Shown piece by piece: positions 34,435 to 42,509 of a stretch of DNA of 64,000 nt; the first letter of the stretch is position 1, and the number at the start of each line of letters is the position of its first letter. Both the position numbers and the translations under genes were made by a program. The notes beneath the pieces were generated by a model. The model had not been told where the DNA came from. It saw nothing but the letters and a program-made list of their open reading frames with translations, and did no database searches. This stretch comes from JANQFM01 sp035471925. GTDB lineage: Bacteria > Acidobacteriota > UBA6911 > RPQK01 > DATIPO01. The stretch lies in NCBI GenBank assembly GCA_035471925.1, contig DATIPO010000327.1, positions 7,542 to 71,541 of the forward strand, given 5' to 3'.

Positions 34435-35451
34435 ATGCAGCTATCTCAAATCCACAACCGCTGGAAGCTCGTTACCGGCTATTTGCGGGGCACCAGCGAT
34501 ATCGACGCCTTCCCATTGACGCTCATCGTCGAGAACACCGGCAAGTGCAATCTCAAGTGTCCCATGTGTCCCCGCGAACTGGGGGAATACGAGAACATCG
34601 ACTTCGATTTCGGCCTCTTCAAGCGCCTCATCGACGAAGTCAGCGGACGCACCGAACTGGTCTTTCCCTGGGGCGGCGGAGAACCGCTGATGAGTCCCGA
34701 CCTCTTCAAGATGGTGCGCTACTGCAAAGACAACGGCATCTACACGGTGGTGAGCACGAATGCCACCCTGCTCAACGAAGAGCGCAGCCGGCGCCTCATC
34801 GAATCCGGACTCGACAACCTCATCATCGCCTTCGACGGCACCACCAAAGAGGTCTACGAGAAGTACCGCAAGAACGCCATCTTCGAGAAAGTCATCGCCA
34901 ACATCCACCGCTTCCTGGAGATCAAGAAGGAAATGGAGTCGGATGTCTTCGTGGTGATGCAGATGGTCCGCCTTCCCGACAACGCCCACCAGACCCGCGA
35001 TTTCTACAAGATGTGGCAGATCGAAGGGGTCGATGAGATCCGCATCAAGGAAGACGAAATCGTCATTGAAGAGGTGGCTCTGGAAGAGCGCATCCAGCAT
35101 GATCGCCGCCGCAATCCCTGCTACCAGCTCTGGCAGGGCCCGCCCACGGTCAAGTACGACGGCAACTTTTTTCCCTGCTGCCACATGTGGCGCACTGAGC
35201 CCTTCGGCAATGTCAAGGAGCAGTCGATCCAGGAGTTGTGGAATTCGCCCAAGATGCAGCGCATCCGTCAGGCTCATCTCGATGGGGATCTGCGCGATTA
35301 CCCGGACTGCGCCAACTGTCATGCACCCAATCCCGTCCTGCCGGTGATCCTGGGCACCTTCATGGTCGATATGTTCAAGGTGCGCCAGTGGATCCCCAAG
35401 ATGGAGAAGATGGCGCTGTTTTATAAAATTCCGGCTTTCCGTGATCGCTAG
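34435..35451 (+). CDS. Radical SAM protein with SPASM-like C-terminus (1 of 4)
   Basis: Radical SAM enzyme of about 338 residues. The [4Fe-4S] motif is C38-C42-C45 (CNLKCPMC), followed by WGGGEPLMSPDLF and the SAM-domain strands. The C-terminal part has clustered cysteines (NPCYQLWQGPP, FPCCHMWR, DCANCHAP), typical of a SPASM or twitch domain holding auxiliary Fe-S clusters. Such enzymes modify peptides, proteins or small molecules by radical chemistry. No precursor-peptide gene is visible. The start at 34435 is uncertain: the nearest ribosome-like site AGGGAG is about 18 nt away, and an upstream start would add 27 atypical residues. The next gene follows after 8 nt. Confidence 0.85.
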   Translation: MQLSQIHNRWKLVTGYLRGTSDIDAFPLTLIVENTGKCNLKCPMCPRELGEYENIDFDFGLFKRLIDEVSGRTELVFPWGGGEPLMSPDLFKMVRYCKDNGIYTVVSTNATLLNEERSRRLIESGLDNLIIAFDGTTKEVYEKYRKNAIFEKVIANIHRFLEIKKEMESDVFVVMQMVRLPDNAHQTRDFYKMWQIEGVDEIRIKEDEIVIEEVALEERIQHDRRRNPCYQLWQGPPTVKYDGNFFPCCHMWRTEPFGNVKEQSIQELWNSPKMQRIRQAHLDGDLRDYPDCANCHAPNPVLPVILGTFMVDMFKVRQWIPKMEKMALFYKIPAFRDR

Positions 35452-35459
35452 GAGAAGCG

Positions 35460-36905
35460 ATGAGCAAGAAACTCAACGTGCTGCTGATCCGGGCCAAGCC
35501 CACCTTCATGGACATGATTCTGGGCATCCCCATCGGACTGGCCTACATCGCGCCCATCGCCCGCCGCAACGGCCACCATGTGGACATCATCGACTTGGCC
35601 CTGGAAGAGGACGCCGATCAAGCCCTCTTCGACAAGCTGGAGGAGTGCGAGTGGGACGTGGCCGGATTCTCCTGCATGACAGCCGAATTTGAGGGTTCGG
35701 AGACGGCCGCCCGCAAGCTTAAGCAGCGCCGGCCCGAGCTCGTCACCATCTTCGGCGGGCAGCATCCCACCATCGTGACCGAAGAGGTGGTCTCCCAGGA
35801 CTACTGCGACTTCGTGTGCATGGCCGAGGGCGAGGACACCTTCGAAGAATTCCTGGAGATGCTGGCGCTGCCCGAGGAGCAGCGCGACTGGAGCCGGGTG
35901 GCGGGACTAGCCTACAAGGACAGGGAAGGGAAGCCGGTCCGCAACGGTCCCCGCACCTTCGTCTCAGACCCAGACGACATCCCCCTGCCGGCCTACGATC
36001 TGCTCGATCTGGACGCTTACGCCACCGCCGAATCGGCCCGCTACACCCCCAAATACAAACGGGCCATTCAAGTCTTCACCAGCCGGGGCTGTCCCTGGCA
36101 TTGCAGCTATTGCCACGACCTCTTCGGCAAGAAGTTCCGGGCCCGCAGCCCAGAGCACGTGCTGGACGAGATGCGGCTGCTTTACAACCAATACGGCATC
36201 CGCGAGTTCATGATCGAGGACGACATCTTCAACTTCGACATGGACCGGGCCAAGCGCATCTGCGACATGATCGTGGAAGACGGCATGAAGATCGCCATTC
36301 AGTTCGGCAACGGCGTCCGCCTGGAGCGGCTGGATGAAGAACTGGTCCGCAAGCTGGCCGCCGCCGGAACCCACTACATGGCCATCGCGGTGGAGTCGGC
36401 TTCGCCGCGCATCCAGAACATCAGCCGCAAGTACCTCAAGCACTACCTGCTGCGCGACGTGCTCTCCTGGACCCGCAAGTACGGCATCCGCACCATGGGA
36501 TTCTTTATGATCGGCTTCCCGACCGAGACGGTGGAAGAGATCAAGATGACCATCCGCTTCGCCTGCTCCAGCAATTTCGACGAAGCCCTCTTTTCCCTGG
36601 TCATTCCCTACGCCGGTACCGAGTTGAGCCGCCAGGTGGCGGCCATGGGCATGCAGGACCACGACCGCCAGATCGACCATCTGCGCGAGGTGCCCATGAT
36701 CCGTTCCGACGAGTTCGACTTCCGTACGCTGAAGAAGTGGCAGCGCAGGGCCTATCTGCTCTTCTTTCTCAGCCGCATGCGTTTTCTGCGCATGCTGCCC
36801 AAGCTTTTTTCGGTGCGTTCGGGCATGAAGTACCTGAAAGCCATCGAGCGCAATTTCCTGCCTCAGTTCCTGCAGAGGGAATCGGCGGGTTCGCGCATCA
36901 ACTGA
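35460..36905 (+). CDS. B12-binding-domain radical SAM protein (2 of 4)
   Basis: Radical SAM protein of 481 residues. Residues about 5-130 form a Rossmann-like cobalamin-binding-type domain (TIFGGQHPTIV, CMAEGEDTFEEFL). The radical SAM core begins near 200 with C211-C215-C218 in TSRGCPWHCSYCHD. The classical DxHxxG cobalamin His is not evident, which is common in this group. Relatives carry out methylations at unactivated carbons and other modifications in natural-product, lipid or tetrapyrrole pathways. AGGAG precedes the ATG at 35460. It is tightly packed between the flanking radical SAM genes, so they act in one pathway. Confidence 0.87.
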   Translation: MSKKLNVLLIRAKPTFMDMILGIPIGLAYIAPIARRNGHHVDIIDLALEEDADQALFDKLEECEWDVAGFSCMTAEFEGSETAARKLKQRRPELVTIFGGQHPTIVTEEVVSQDYCDFVCMAEGEDTFEEFLEMLALPEEQRDWSRVAGLAYKDREGKPVRNGPRTFVSDPDDIPLPAYDLLDLDAYATAESARYTPKYKRAIQVFTSRGCPWHCSYCHDLFGKKFRARSPEHVLDEMRLLYNQYGIREFMIEDDIFNFDMDRAKRICDMIVEDGMKIAIQFGNGVRLERLDEELVRKLAAAGTHYMAIAVESASPRIQNISRKYLKHYLLRDVLSWTRKYGIRTMGFFMIGFPTETVEEIKMTIRFACSSNFDEALFSLVIPYAGTELSRQVAAMGMQDHDRQIDHLREVPMIRSDEFDFRTLKKWQRRAYLLFFLSRMRFLRMLPKLFSVRSGMKYLKAIERNFLPQFLQRESAGSRIN

Positions 36906-36909
36906 CGCC

Positions 36910-37890
36910 ATGAAGGAGACTCATTTCAAGGCCGACATGTATCGTTACCCCGACTTCCCGGACCACGTCTACGTGGAATTGACCAACATCTGCAACGCGC
37001 GCTGCACGATTTGCGCCACCCCGTCCATGAAGCGCAAAAGAGCCATCATGCCGGAGGCCATGTTCCAGCGCATTGCCGATGAATGCGGACGCCGCAAGGC
37101 CCGCAAGTTTCTCCCTTATCTGCACGGGGAGTCCCTGCTGATTCCGGGGGTTACCGACTACTTCCGCTACATGCGCCAGGCTTCGCCCGAGACCCACATC
37201 AACCTGACCACCAACGGCTCCAAGCTCTCTCCCGAAATCACCGAGGAGATCCTGGAGGACGATTTGGTGGACAGCCTCATCGTCTCCATCGACGGGGCCA
37301 CCAAGGAAACCTTCGAGAAGATCCGCATCAACCTCAAGTGGGACCAGGTCCGTTCCAACGTGCTCAACTTCATCCGCCGCCGCAACGAAATGGGCCGGAC
37401 CGATCCCAAGGTGTCGATCGCCATGGTCACAGTGGACGAGAACAAGTCGGAACGCGAACTGTTCCGCGAGGTGTGGAAGGAAGCCGACGAAGTGCGCTAC
37501 TCGGTCTACTTCAACTGGGGCGGGAAGCTGGAGAACGAGGGGCGCACGCCCCACAAGGTCAATTTCTGCGAACGCCTCTACCACTACATCACCATCTTGG
37601 CCGACGGACGGGTGGCGCTCTGCTGCTTTGACTCCGAGGCCGACTACGCCGTGGGGGACATCAAGAAGAACAGCATTTACCAGGTGTGGCATTCGGAAGA
37701 GATGAACGCCCGCCGCCAGCAGCTTTACCGGCGCGAGTTCGAGAAGCTCAAGATCTGCGGCAACTGCGACTATCTCAACCATCCCAAGTGGGCCGCACCG
37801 CTGGTCCGCATCCGGCCCTACATGCACCGCACCCTTCCGGGCATCACGGGAGCCGCCGAACGGGCCTACAAGAACTGGCTGATGCGATGA
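36910..37890 (+). CDS. Radical SAM protein with SPASM-like C-terminus (3 of 4)
   Basis: Radical SAM enzyme of 326 residues, a paralogue of the first one in this cluster. The cluster motif is C28-C32-C35 (NICNARCTICATPSMKRKR). The C-terminus has further cysteines (NFCERLYHY, ALCCFDSEADY, KICGNCDYLNHPKW), as in SPASM-type enzymes. It starts 4 nt after the second gene. The substrate is not identifiable, and no peptide precursor or peptidase accompanies it. Confidence 0.85.
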   Translation: MKETHFKADMYRYPDFPDHVYVELTNICNARCTICATPSMKRKRAIMPEAMFQRIADECGRRKARKFLPYLHGESLLIPGVTDYFRYMRQASPETHINLTTNGSKLSPEITEEILEDDLVDSLIVSIDGATKETFEKIRINLKWDQVRSNVLNFIRRRNEMGRTDPKVSIAMVTVDENKSERELFREVWKEADEVRYSVYFNWGGKLENEGRTPHKVNFCERLYHYITILADGRVALCCFDSEADYAVGDIKKNSIYQVWHSEEMNARRQQLYRREFEKLKICGNCDYLNHPKWAAPLVRIRPYMHRTLPGITGAAERAYKNWLMR

Positions 37891-37956
37891 GAGACGCAAC
37901 CCAAGCAGCGCGGCTCCGGCTGGCGGAAGGTCATCAGGTAGAATAGAGAACGCGAC

Positions 37957-39558
37957 ATGGACTTTACTAAGCCCTTGCAAGAAGAGACGCCGCAGAACTT
38001 TCCCTGGCTGCGCCGGGAAGAGCGCGATCTGGGCAAGATCCTGATCATCTACCCGGTGACCGGCATGGATGTGGCCGGGATCAACGTGGGACTGCCGCTG
38101 TCGGCCCTCTACCTGAGCGCCGTCCTCAAGCCGGCCGGCTACCGGGTGGAATTGATCGATGAGCGCCTCACCACCACCTTCGCCCAGGACGTAGCCCGCT
38201 CCATCGCTCGGGAAAAGCCCGTCCTGGTGGGCATCTCGTCGATGACCGGACTGCAGATCCGGGGCGGACTCAAAGCCGCCCGCGCCGTGCGCGACGCCGC
38301 TCCTGAAGTCCCGCTGGTGTGGGGAGGCGTGCATCCCACCCTGTGCCCCGACTCCACTCTCAGGGACGAACTCTGCGACTACGTGGTGTTGGGCGAGGGC
38401 GAGATCACCCTGATCGAGCTGGCTGACGTCCTGCGCCAGGGCCCTGCCGATGCCGGCCAACTGAGCAAGATCCGCGGACTCGGCTACAAAGAAGAGGGCA
38501 AGCTGCGTTTCACTCCGGGCCGTCCTCTGATCGAAGACCTCGACGTCATTCCTCCGCCTGACTACGATCTCATCGACATGGAGCACTACTTCACCACGGC
38601 TCCTTCCACCGGACAGCGCCAACTGCAGATCGTCACCTCGCGCGGATGCCCCTACGACTGCGAGTTCTGCTACAACCTCAAGTTCAACGAGCGCCGTTTC
38701 CGCTACTTTTCGGCCCAGCGGGTGGTGTCTGACATCGAGTACGTGGTCAACCGCTACGGCGTCAAAGCCATCTTCGTCGAGGACGACTACTTCTTCGGCC
38801 ATCCAGGACGCGTGGAAGCCATCTGCGACGAACTCATCGAGCGCGACCTGGGGCTGCTCATCCAGGTGCCCTGCCGCATCGACTATCTGCACAAGCGTTC
38901 GCCGGCCATGATCGACAAGCTTTACAAGGCCGGATTCAAGGAACTCTGGGTAGGCATCGAATCAGGGTCCGAGGGCCGCCTCAAAGAGATCATGAAGCGC
39001 AACACCCTCGACCAAGTACGCGAGGTCAACCAGCTCCTCTCCGGCTCCGATGTCTACGTCAAGTACGGATTCATGGCCGGCTTTCCCAACGAGGACCGCA
39101 AGGAGACGCTGGAGACGGTCGATTTCATGTTCGAGCTGATGTCGGGCAACTCCAACGCCGGAGTGGCTCCCGTGGCCATCTACACGCCTTACCCGGGCAC
39201 CACCCTCTACGACAAGGCCAAGCTGGTCTATGGAATGAAGATGCCCGAAACCCTGGAGGAGTGGAGCCACTTTCACTTCGCCAAGAACAACAATCCCTTC
39301 CTCAGCGAAGACCAGAGGCACTTTGTGACCAAGGTCAACGTCATGAGCAAGTTCTTCGAACGAAAGGCCTTCGAGCGCTTCTGCAACAACCGCTTCAAGC
39401 CGGTCATGATGGGCATCTACGCGCTCTACTACAAGATTTTGAGGCTGCGCCTCAAATACCGCTTCTTTGCCTTCATGCCCGAAATCCGACTTATCCAGTG
39501 GATGGAAAAGCTCTACCTGCAGGCCTTCCACCGCACCCAACTGGCCAAGCGCGGCTGA
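37957..39558 (+). CDS. B12-binding-domain radical SAM protein (4 of 4)
   Basis: Radical SAM protein of 533 residues, same architecture as gene 2 of the cluster. The B12-type domain (about 25-160) includes VWGGVHPTLCPDSTL and VVLGEGEITLIEL, and the radical SAM core has C231-C235-C238 (TSRGCPYDCEFCYN). The C-terminal extension of about 100 residues has several basic helices (YALYYKILRLRLKYRF) and may contact membrane or lipid. It lies 66 nt after gene 3, with a TAGAAT at 37939-37944 as a possible internal promoter. Nothing recognisable lies in the 171 nt after it before the convergent regulator gene. Confidence 0.86.
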   Translation: MDFTKPLQEETPQNFPWLRREERDLGKILIIYPVTGMDVAGINVGLPLSALYLSAVLKPAGYRVELIDERLTTTFAQDVARSIAREKPVLVGISSMTGLQIRGGLKAARAVRDAAPEVPLVWGGVHPTLCPDSTLRDELCDYVVLGEGEITLIELADVLRQGPADAGQLSKIRGLGYKEEGKLRFTPGRPLIEDLDVIPPPDYDLIDMEHYFTTAPSTGQRQLQIVTSRGCPYDCEFCYNLKFNERRFRYFSAQRVVSDIEYVVNRYGVKAIFVEDDYFFGHPGRVEAICDELIERDLGLLIQVPCRIDYLHKRSPAMIDKLYKAGFKELWVGIESGSEGRLKEIMKRNTLDQVREVNQLLSGSDVYVKYGFMAGFPNEDRKETLETVDFMFELMSGNSNAGVAPVAIYTPYPGTTLYDKAKLVYGMKMPETLEEWSHFHFAKNNNPFLSEDQRHFVTKVNVMSKFFERKAFERFCNNRFKPVMMGIYALYYKILRLRLKYRFFAFMPEIRLIQWMEKLYLQAFHRTQLAKRG

Positions 39559-39729
39559 CCGCTCCCGGGCCGCTTCTCACCCGTCGCAAGCCGTTTGATC
39601 AAAGGGCTGCCCGCTCGGCTCGCATTGGCCTTGCTGCCGACCCTCGTTAGGTTGGGATGATGAGGCTGGGGCAGAGCACTGGCCGTCCCGCGGATCAAGC
39701 AAAAGCCTCACGATCGCCGACACGGCCGA

Positions 39730-40470
39730 TCATCGTCCCAGGGGATTGCTGCCGTTGCCGTTGTGGCCGTTGCCATTGCCGTTGCCGTTGTTGCCGTTGC
39801 CGTTGCCGATCAGCCCGTTCTTGAGCGCCAAGCGCACGGCTTCCCGCCGCCGGCCGACCTGCATTTTTTCCAGGATGTTGTGGACGTGGTTCTTGACGGT
39901 GTAGACCGAGATTCCCAGCCGCGCTGCGATTTCCTTGTTGCTGGAGCCACACTGCACCCACTCCAGGATTTCGGTTTCGCGTTCGGTGAGCTGGATGTCG
40001 TCAGCAAAAGGGGCGTCGGCGGACGATTCCGCGAACTGGTGCCTGAGGTTCAGGGCCCGCCTGTAGACCAAACGGGCGACTTGGGCGGAACAGATCGTAC
40101 GGTTGCGGTGCAGCGATTTGAGCTTGTCCACCATCTGAACGAAGGGTTCATTTTCAAGGACGTATCCAACGGCGCCGGCCTCGATGAAGTCGAGCAGCGT
40201 CTCATCTTCCCGCGTGACGCCGGAAATGAGAACCTTGGCCGCCGGTCGGCGGCGCTTGAGGGAGCGCACCAGCGCCACACCTTCGCCAGGGCCTAGATTG
40301 GCGCTGATGACGAAGAGGTCAGCGGAGCGTTCCAAGTCGACTTGCTGAGGATCGGTCGCGGTGCCAACGACAGAGATTTCGGGGTCTTGAGCGAGAAGTG
40401 TCTTAAAGGCATCTAGGAGCAATTCCTTGCGATCAACCAAATGAACCTGGATTGGCGTCGTCATAGTCAT
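39730..40470 (-). CDS. LuxR/NarL-type regulator with degenerate receiver
   Basis: Regulator of 246 residues. The N-terminal half is a receiver fold, but the phospho-acceptor Asp is replaced by Ser (ADLFVISANLGPGEG) and the conserved Lys by Glu (GYVLENEPF), so phosphorylation is not expected. The C-terminal half is a GerE/LuxR helix-turn-helix (LTERETEILEWVQCGSSNKEIAARL, TVKNHVHNILEKM). The protein ends in a Gly-Asn repeat tail of about 20 residues. CAGGAG precedes the ATGs at 40470 and 40464. It belongs to a row of three such regulators downstream of the enediyne cassette on the same strand, and could control it. Confidence 0.85.
   Translation of the reverse strand: MTMTTPIQVHLVDRKELLLDAFKTLLAQDPEISVVGTATDPQQVDLERSADLFVISANLGPGEGVALVRSLKRRRPAAKVLISGVTREDETLLDFIEAGAVGYVLENEPFVQMVDKLKSLHRNRTICSAQVARLVYRRALNLRHQFAESSADAPFADDIQLTERETEILEWVQCGSSNKEIAARLGISVYTVKNHVHNILEKMQVGRRREAVRLALKNGLIGNGNGNNGNGNGNGHNGNGSNPLGR
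39751..39808. repeat. Hexanucleotide tandem repeat encoding Gly-Asn
   Basis: An imperfect 6-nt repeat (GCCGTT and variants) lies inside the 3' end of the regulator gene and encodes its GN-rich tail. In-frame gain or loss of units would change tail length without a frameshift. Confidence 0.7.
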
Positions 40471-40548
40471 TTTCTCCTGATTTGTAGGGCGTTGCGCGGA
40501 GCCATCGCCCTCGCTCGCCCAGTATCCTCCTCATAACATGCAGGCTTG

Positions 40549-40944
40549 TCAGCTTGGCAGATCGTGCGATTCATCATCCATGCCGAGATACCGCTCGACC
40601 TGCCAGATTGCCGTGCAAAGTTGGTTTTCCAGGTTGCCGTTGAGGTCGACCCCGACAACTGGCCTGCGCAGCAGCCTGGTATCCGAACCATCTTCGGTCA
40701 AAAGCAGCAAAGTGAGCTCCGGGAATTGATCGAGCAGGTGACTGCAGATGCCCGGTTGCCGGTCTCCGTCGAATTCGAGAACAAGCAGATTAGGCTCGCG
40801 CTCTTCGACTTGCAGAAGAATCTCCAGGTTGCTGCCCGGATCGATCTCTCCGACCAACCGAGGTCCCGAAAGGGGCTCAAGAACGGCCCGCAGGTCGGTG
40901 CCCAGCCCAACATTCGTTGCGATCAATACCTTTACGCTTTGCAA
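40549..40944 (-). CDS. Stand-alone pseudo-receiver protein
   Basis: Protein of 131 residues that reads as a receiver fold without an output domain (VKVLIATNVGLGTDLRAVLE, then PNLLVLEFDGDRQ and LTLLLLTEDGSDTRLL). Glu occupies the position of the phospho-acceptor Asp (VLEFD), and the Lys position is not conserved. The start is TTG at 40944 with a weak ribosome site, so its position is uncertain. A good promoter lies just upstream (40983-41012). Located between two LuxR-type regulators with the same defect, it might bind or titrate them. Real coding status is supported by the promoter and by clear similarity to its neighbours' receivers. Confidence 0.62.
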   Translation of the reverse strand: MQSVKVLIATNVGLGTDLRAVLEPLSGPRLVGEIDPGSNLEILLQVEEREPNLLVLEFDGDRQPGICSHLLDQFPELTLLLLTEDGSDTRLLRRPVVGVDLNGNLENQLCTAIWQVERYLGMDDESHDLPS

Positions 40945-40982
40945 TCAACTCGTGACCTACTTAGGGTTCAGATTTTCAAGAC

Positions 40983-41012
40983 AGTATAGACATTTACGTG
41001 CCATCTCGACAA
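40983..41012 (-). promoter_or_regulatory. Predicted promoter of the pseudo-receiver gene
   Basis: On the minus strand, TTGTCG (41012-41007) and TATACT (40988-40983) are separated by 18 nt. The transcript would begin about 32 nt before the TTG start at 40944. It lies in an AT-rich gap of 125 nt. Confidence 0.5.
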
Positions 41013-41069
41013 TAGACTCATTGATCCAAAAAGGCACTATTGCTCTACAGTATTCATATAATGCAATTC

Positions 41070-41747
41070 CTAGCGCAGCCAACCTCTTTTCAGGGCCATC
41101 TCGACCGCCACGTGACGGTTTTTCACCTCCAGCTTTTTGAGAATGTTGTGAACGTGGTTCTTGATGGTATGGGTCGACAGGCACAGCCTCGATGCGATGG
41201 CATCGTTGGTCAGGCCGGCTTCGATCAACTCGAGCACTTCCATCTCCCGTCCGCTCAGTTTCAGGGTGCAGCGTTTCAGTTGACCCAGCAGCGTGGACAA
41301 TTGGGAGAGGTAGACGAACATCTGGTAGGTGAACTCGGGTGTCCACTTGGGCGCATGGGCGACCAGCATCTCAATGGTTTCTTCAATCTCTTCCCGCGTC
41401 GTGGTGTGACACAGCAGAGTATCGGCTCCAGCCTCGATGCAGGCCTTCACAAGACGGGTTGACTCCTGCCCCAGCGTCACCAAACGGATCTTTGGGCGGG
41501 TGCGCCGGATGTGGCGGATGGCGTTGAGGCTTACCTCTTCGTCGGGCAGGTTCACCACGGCGGCTTGCGGGTTCTGCTTTGTCATCCGCGCCACCAGGCT
41601 GGGCAAGCTCTGCTTGTCTTCGACCACAAACGATTGGTGAAGTCGGAGCTCCAGTTTCCGTGCCAATCCGCCGTCGTGATCGATGGACAGCAGGTTGATC
41701 GGCCCCTTCCTTCTCGCTAGTTGGCCTAAACTGAATACGAAAGACAT
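41070..41747 (-). CDS. LuxR/NarL-type regulator with degenerate receiver
   Basis: Regulator of about 225 residues. The receiver-like half (INLLSIDHDGGLARKLELRL) has Asn in place of the phospho-acceptor Asp (PQAAVVNLPDEE). The C-terminal LuxR helix-turn-helix is intact (LSGREMEVLELIEAGLTNDAIASRL, TIKNHVHNILKKLEVKNR). I chose the ATG at 41747 because the receiver fold begins shortly after it; the frame extends to 41882, where the extra residues look non-conserved. A perfect 16-bp palindrome lies about 92 nt upstream. It is the regulator closest to the enediyne thioesterase gene, 285 nt away on the same strand, and is the best candidate for a pathway-specific regulator. Confidence 0.82.
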   Translation of the reverse strand: MSFVFSLGQLARRKGPINLLSIDHDGGLARKLELRLHQSFVVEDKQSLPSLVARMTKQNPQAAVVNLPDEEVSLNAIRHIRRTRPKIRLVTLGQESTRLVKACIEAGADTLLCHTTTREEIEETIEMLVAHAPKWTPEFTYQMFVYLSQLSTLLGQLKRCTLKLSGREMEVLELIEAGLTNDAIASRLCLSTHTIKNHVHNILKKLEVKNRHVAVEMALKRGWLR

Positions 41748-41838
41748 ATCTTCGCTAATCTCGCGTGTCGTTGTCCGCCCGTGCCCGCGGGGGCTGGCAG
41801 CGGATCGTGCTCCATTGTTTTCAACTTTCCGATAACGG

Positions 41839-41854
41839 TTGTTCGCTTGAACAA
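41839..41854. promoter_or_regulatory. Perfect 16-bp palindrome TTGTTC-GCTT-GAACAA
   Basis: A 6-bp inverted repeat with a 4-nt centre lies between the enediyne thioesterase and the LuxR-type regulator. Size and symmetry fit a dimeric helix-turn-helix protein. It may control the downstream regulators. The rest of the 285-nt gap shows no other element. Confidence 0.5.
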
Positions 41855-42032
41855 TGCTGGCATCGATGAGGCACCCGCTCACGATGGCGTTCTCACTTCG
41901 TATGGCCAGCGGTATTGATGTCGCAAGTCCCGTGCCATTCGGAAGTCCCAGAGAATCAGGGCTTTTTGGCCTGGAGAAGCGGAAATGGTGTAGAGGCTTT
42001 CCCGTGGCGGGTAACGGGTTTCCCGGCAGCCC

Positions 42033-42509
42033 TCAGAGCGCGGCGACGCTGACGCGGGAAGGGGGCTGTTGCCTTGCTGCGCGGCCAGTCTCGAGGAAGG
42101 GCAGCAAAGCCTCGCGCAGGGCTGTCGGGACCGGTGCCGGCTGGAGTCCGTTGGCTTTTCGTCTCATGACCGCTACCTCCTGTTCGCCGCGGGCCACAAC
42201 GGTTTCGCCATGGCCATCGAGGCGTCGGTATTCGAAGTAGAAGGTGAAGCGGTTTTGGCGCATCTGACCCAGGCTCATGCGGATGTTGAGCTCATCGAAG
42301 GCCTCCAGCTCGGCCAGGAAGCGGCAGGCGCAATGAGTCGTCACCAAGGCCAGGCCATTCTGCAGATCGCCCAGCACTGAGGCGGCATGGTCGCGCAGAA
42401 ACATCTCCCGGCATTTGCCTTGCCATCTCAAGTAGTTGACGTAGTAGACGTTGCCCACGACGTTGGTTTCTTCAAACGTGACTACATGCTGGTATTCATA
42501 GAACTTCAT
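42033..42509 (-). CDS. Enediyne-type hot-dog thioesterase (CalE7/SgcE10 family)
   Basis: Thioesterase of 158 residues that releases the polyene from the enediyne synthase. The N-terminal stretch YQHVVTFEETNVVGNVYYVN (residues 6-25), followed by LRWQGKCREMFLRDHA, is the signature of the CalE7/DynE7/SgcE10 family, including the Asn and Arg residues implicated in catalysis. The single hot-dog domain ends near residue 130, and a short Gln/Pro-rich tail follows. Its ATG overlaps the stop of the synthase gene by 4 nt (ATGA), so the two are made together. In characterised systems the synthase plus this enzyme yields a linear polyene such as pentadecaheptaene. Assignment is strong from sequence and context. 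Confidence 0.93.
   Translation of the reverse strand: MKFYEYQHVVTFEETNVVGNVYYVNYLRWQGKCREMFLRDHAASVLGDLQNGLALVTTHCACRFLAELEAFDELNIRMSLGQMRQNRFTFYFEYRRLDGHGETVVARGEQEVAVMRRKANGLQPAPVPTALREALLPFLETGRAARQQPPSRVSVAAL

Noticed and set aside
39559..39729. Possible precursor-peptide gene for the radical SAM cluster
   Set aside because: No short frame with a ribosome site and a plausible core peptide was found in this gap or in the gap before the cluster.
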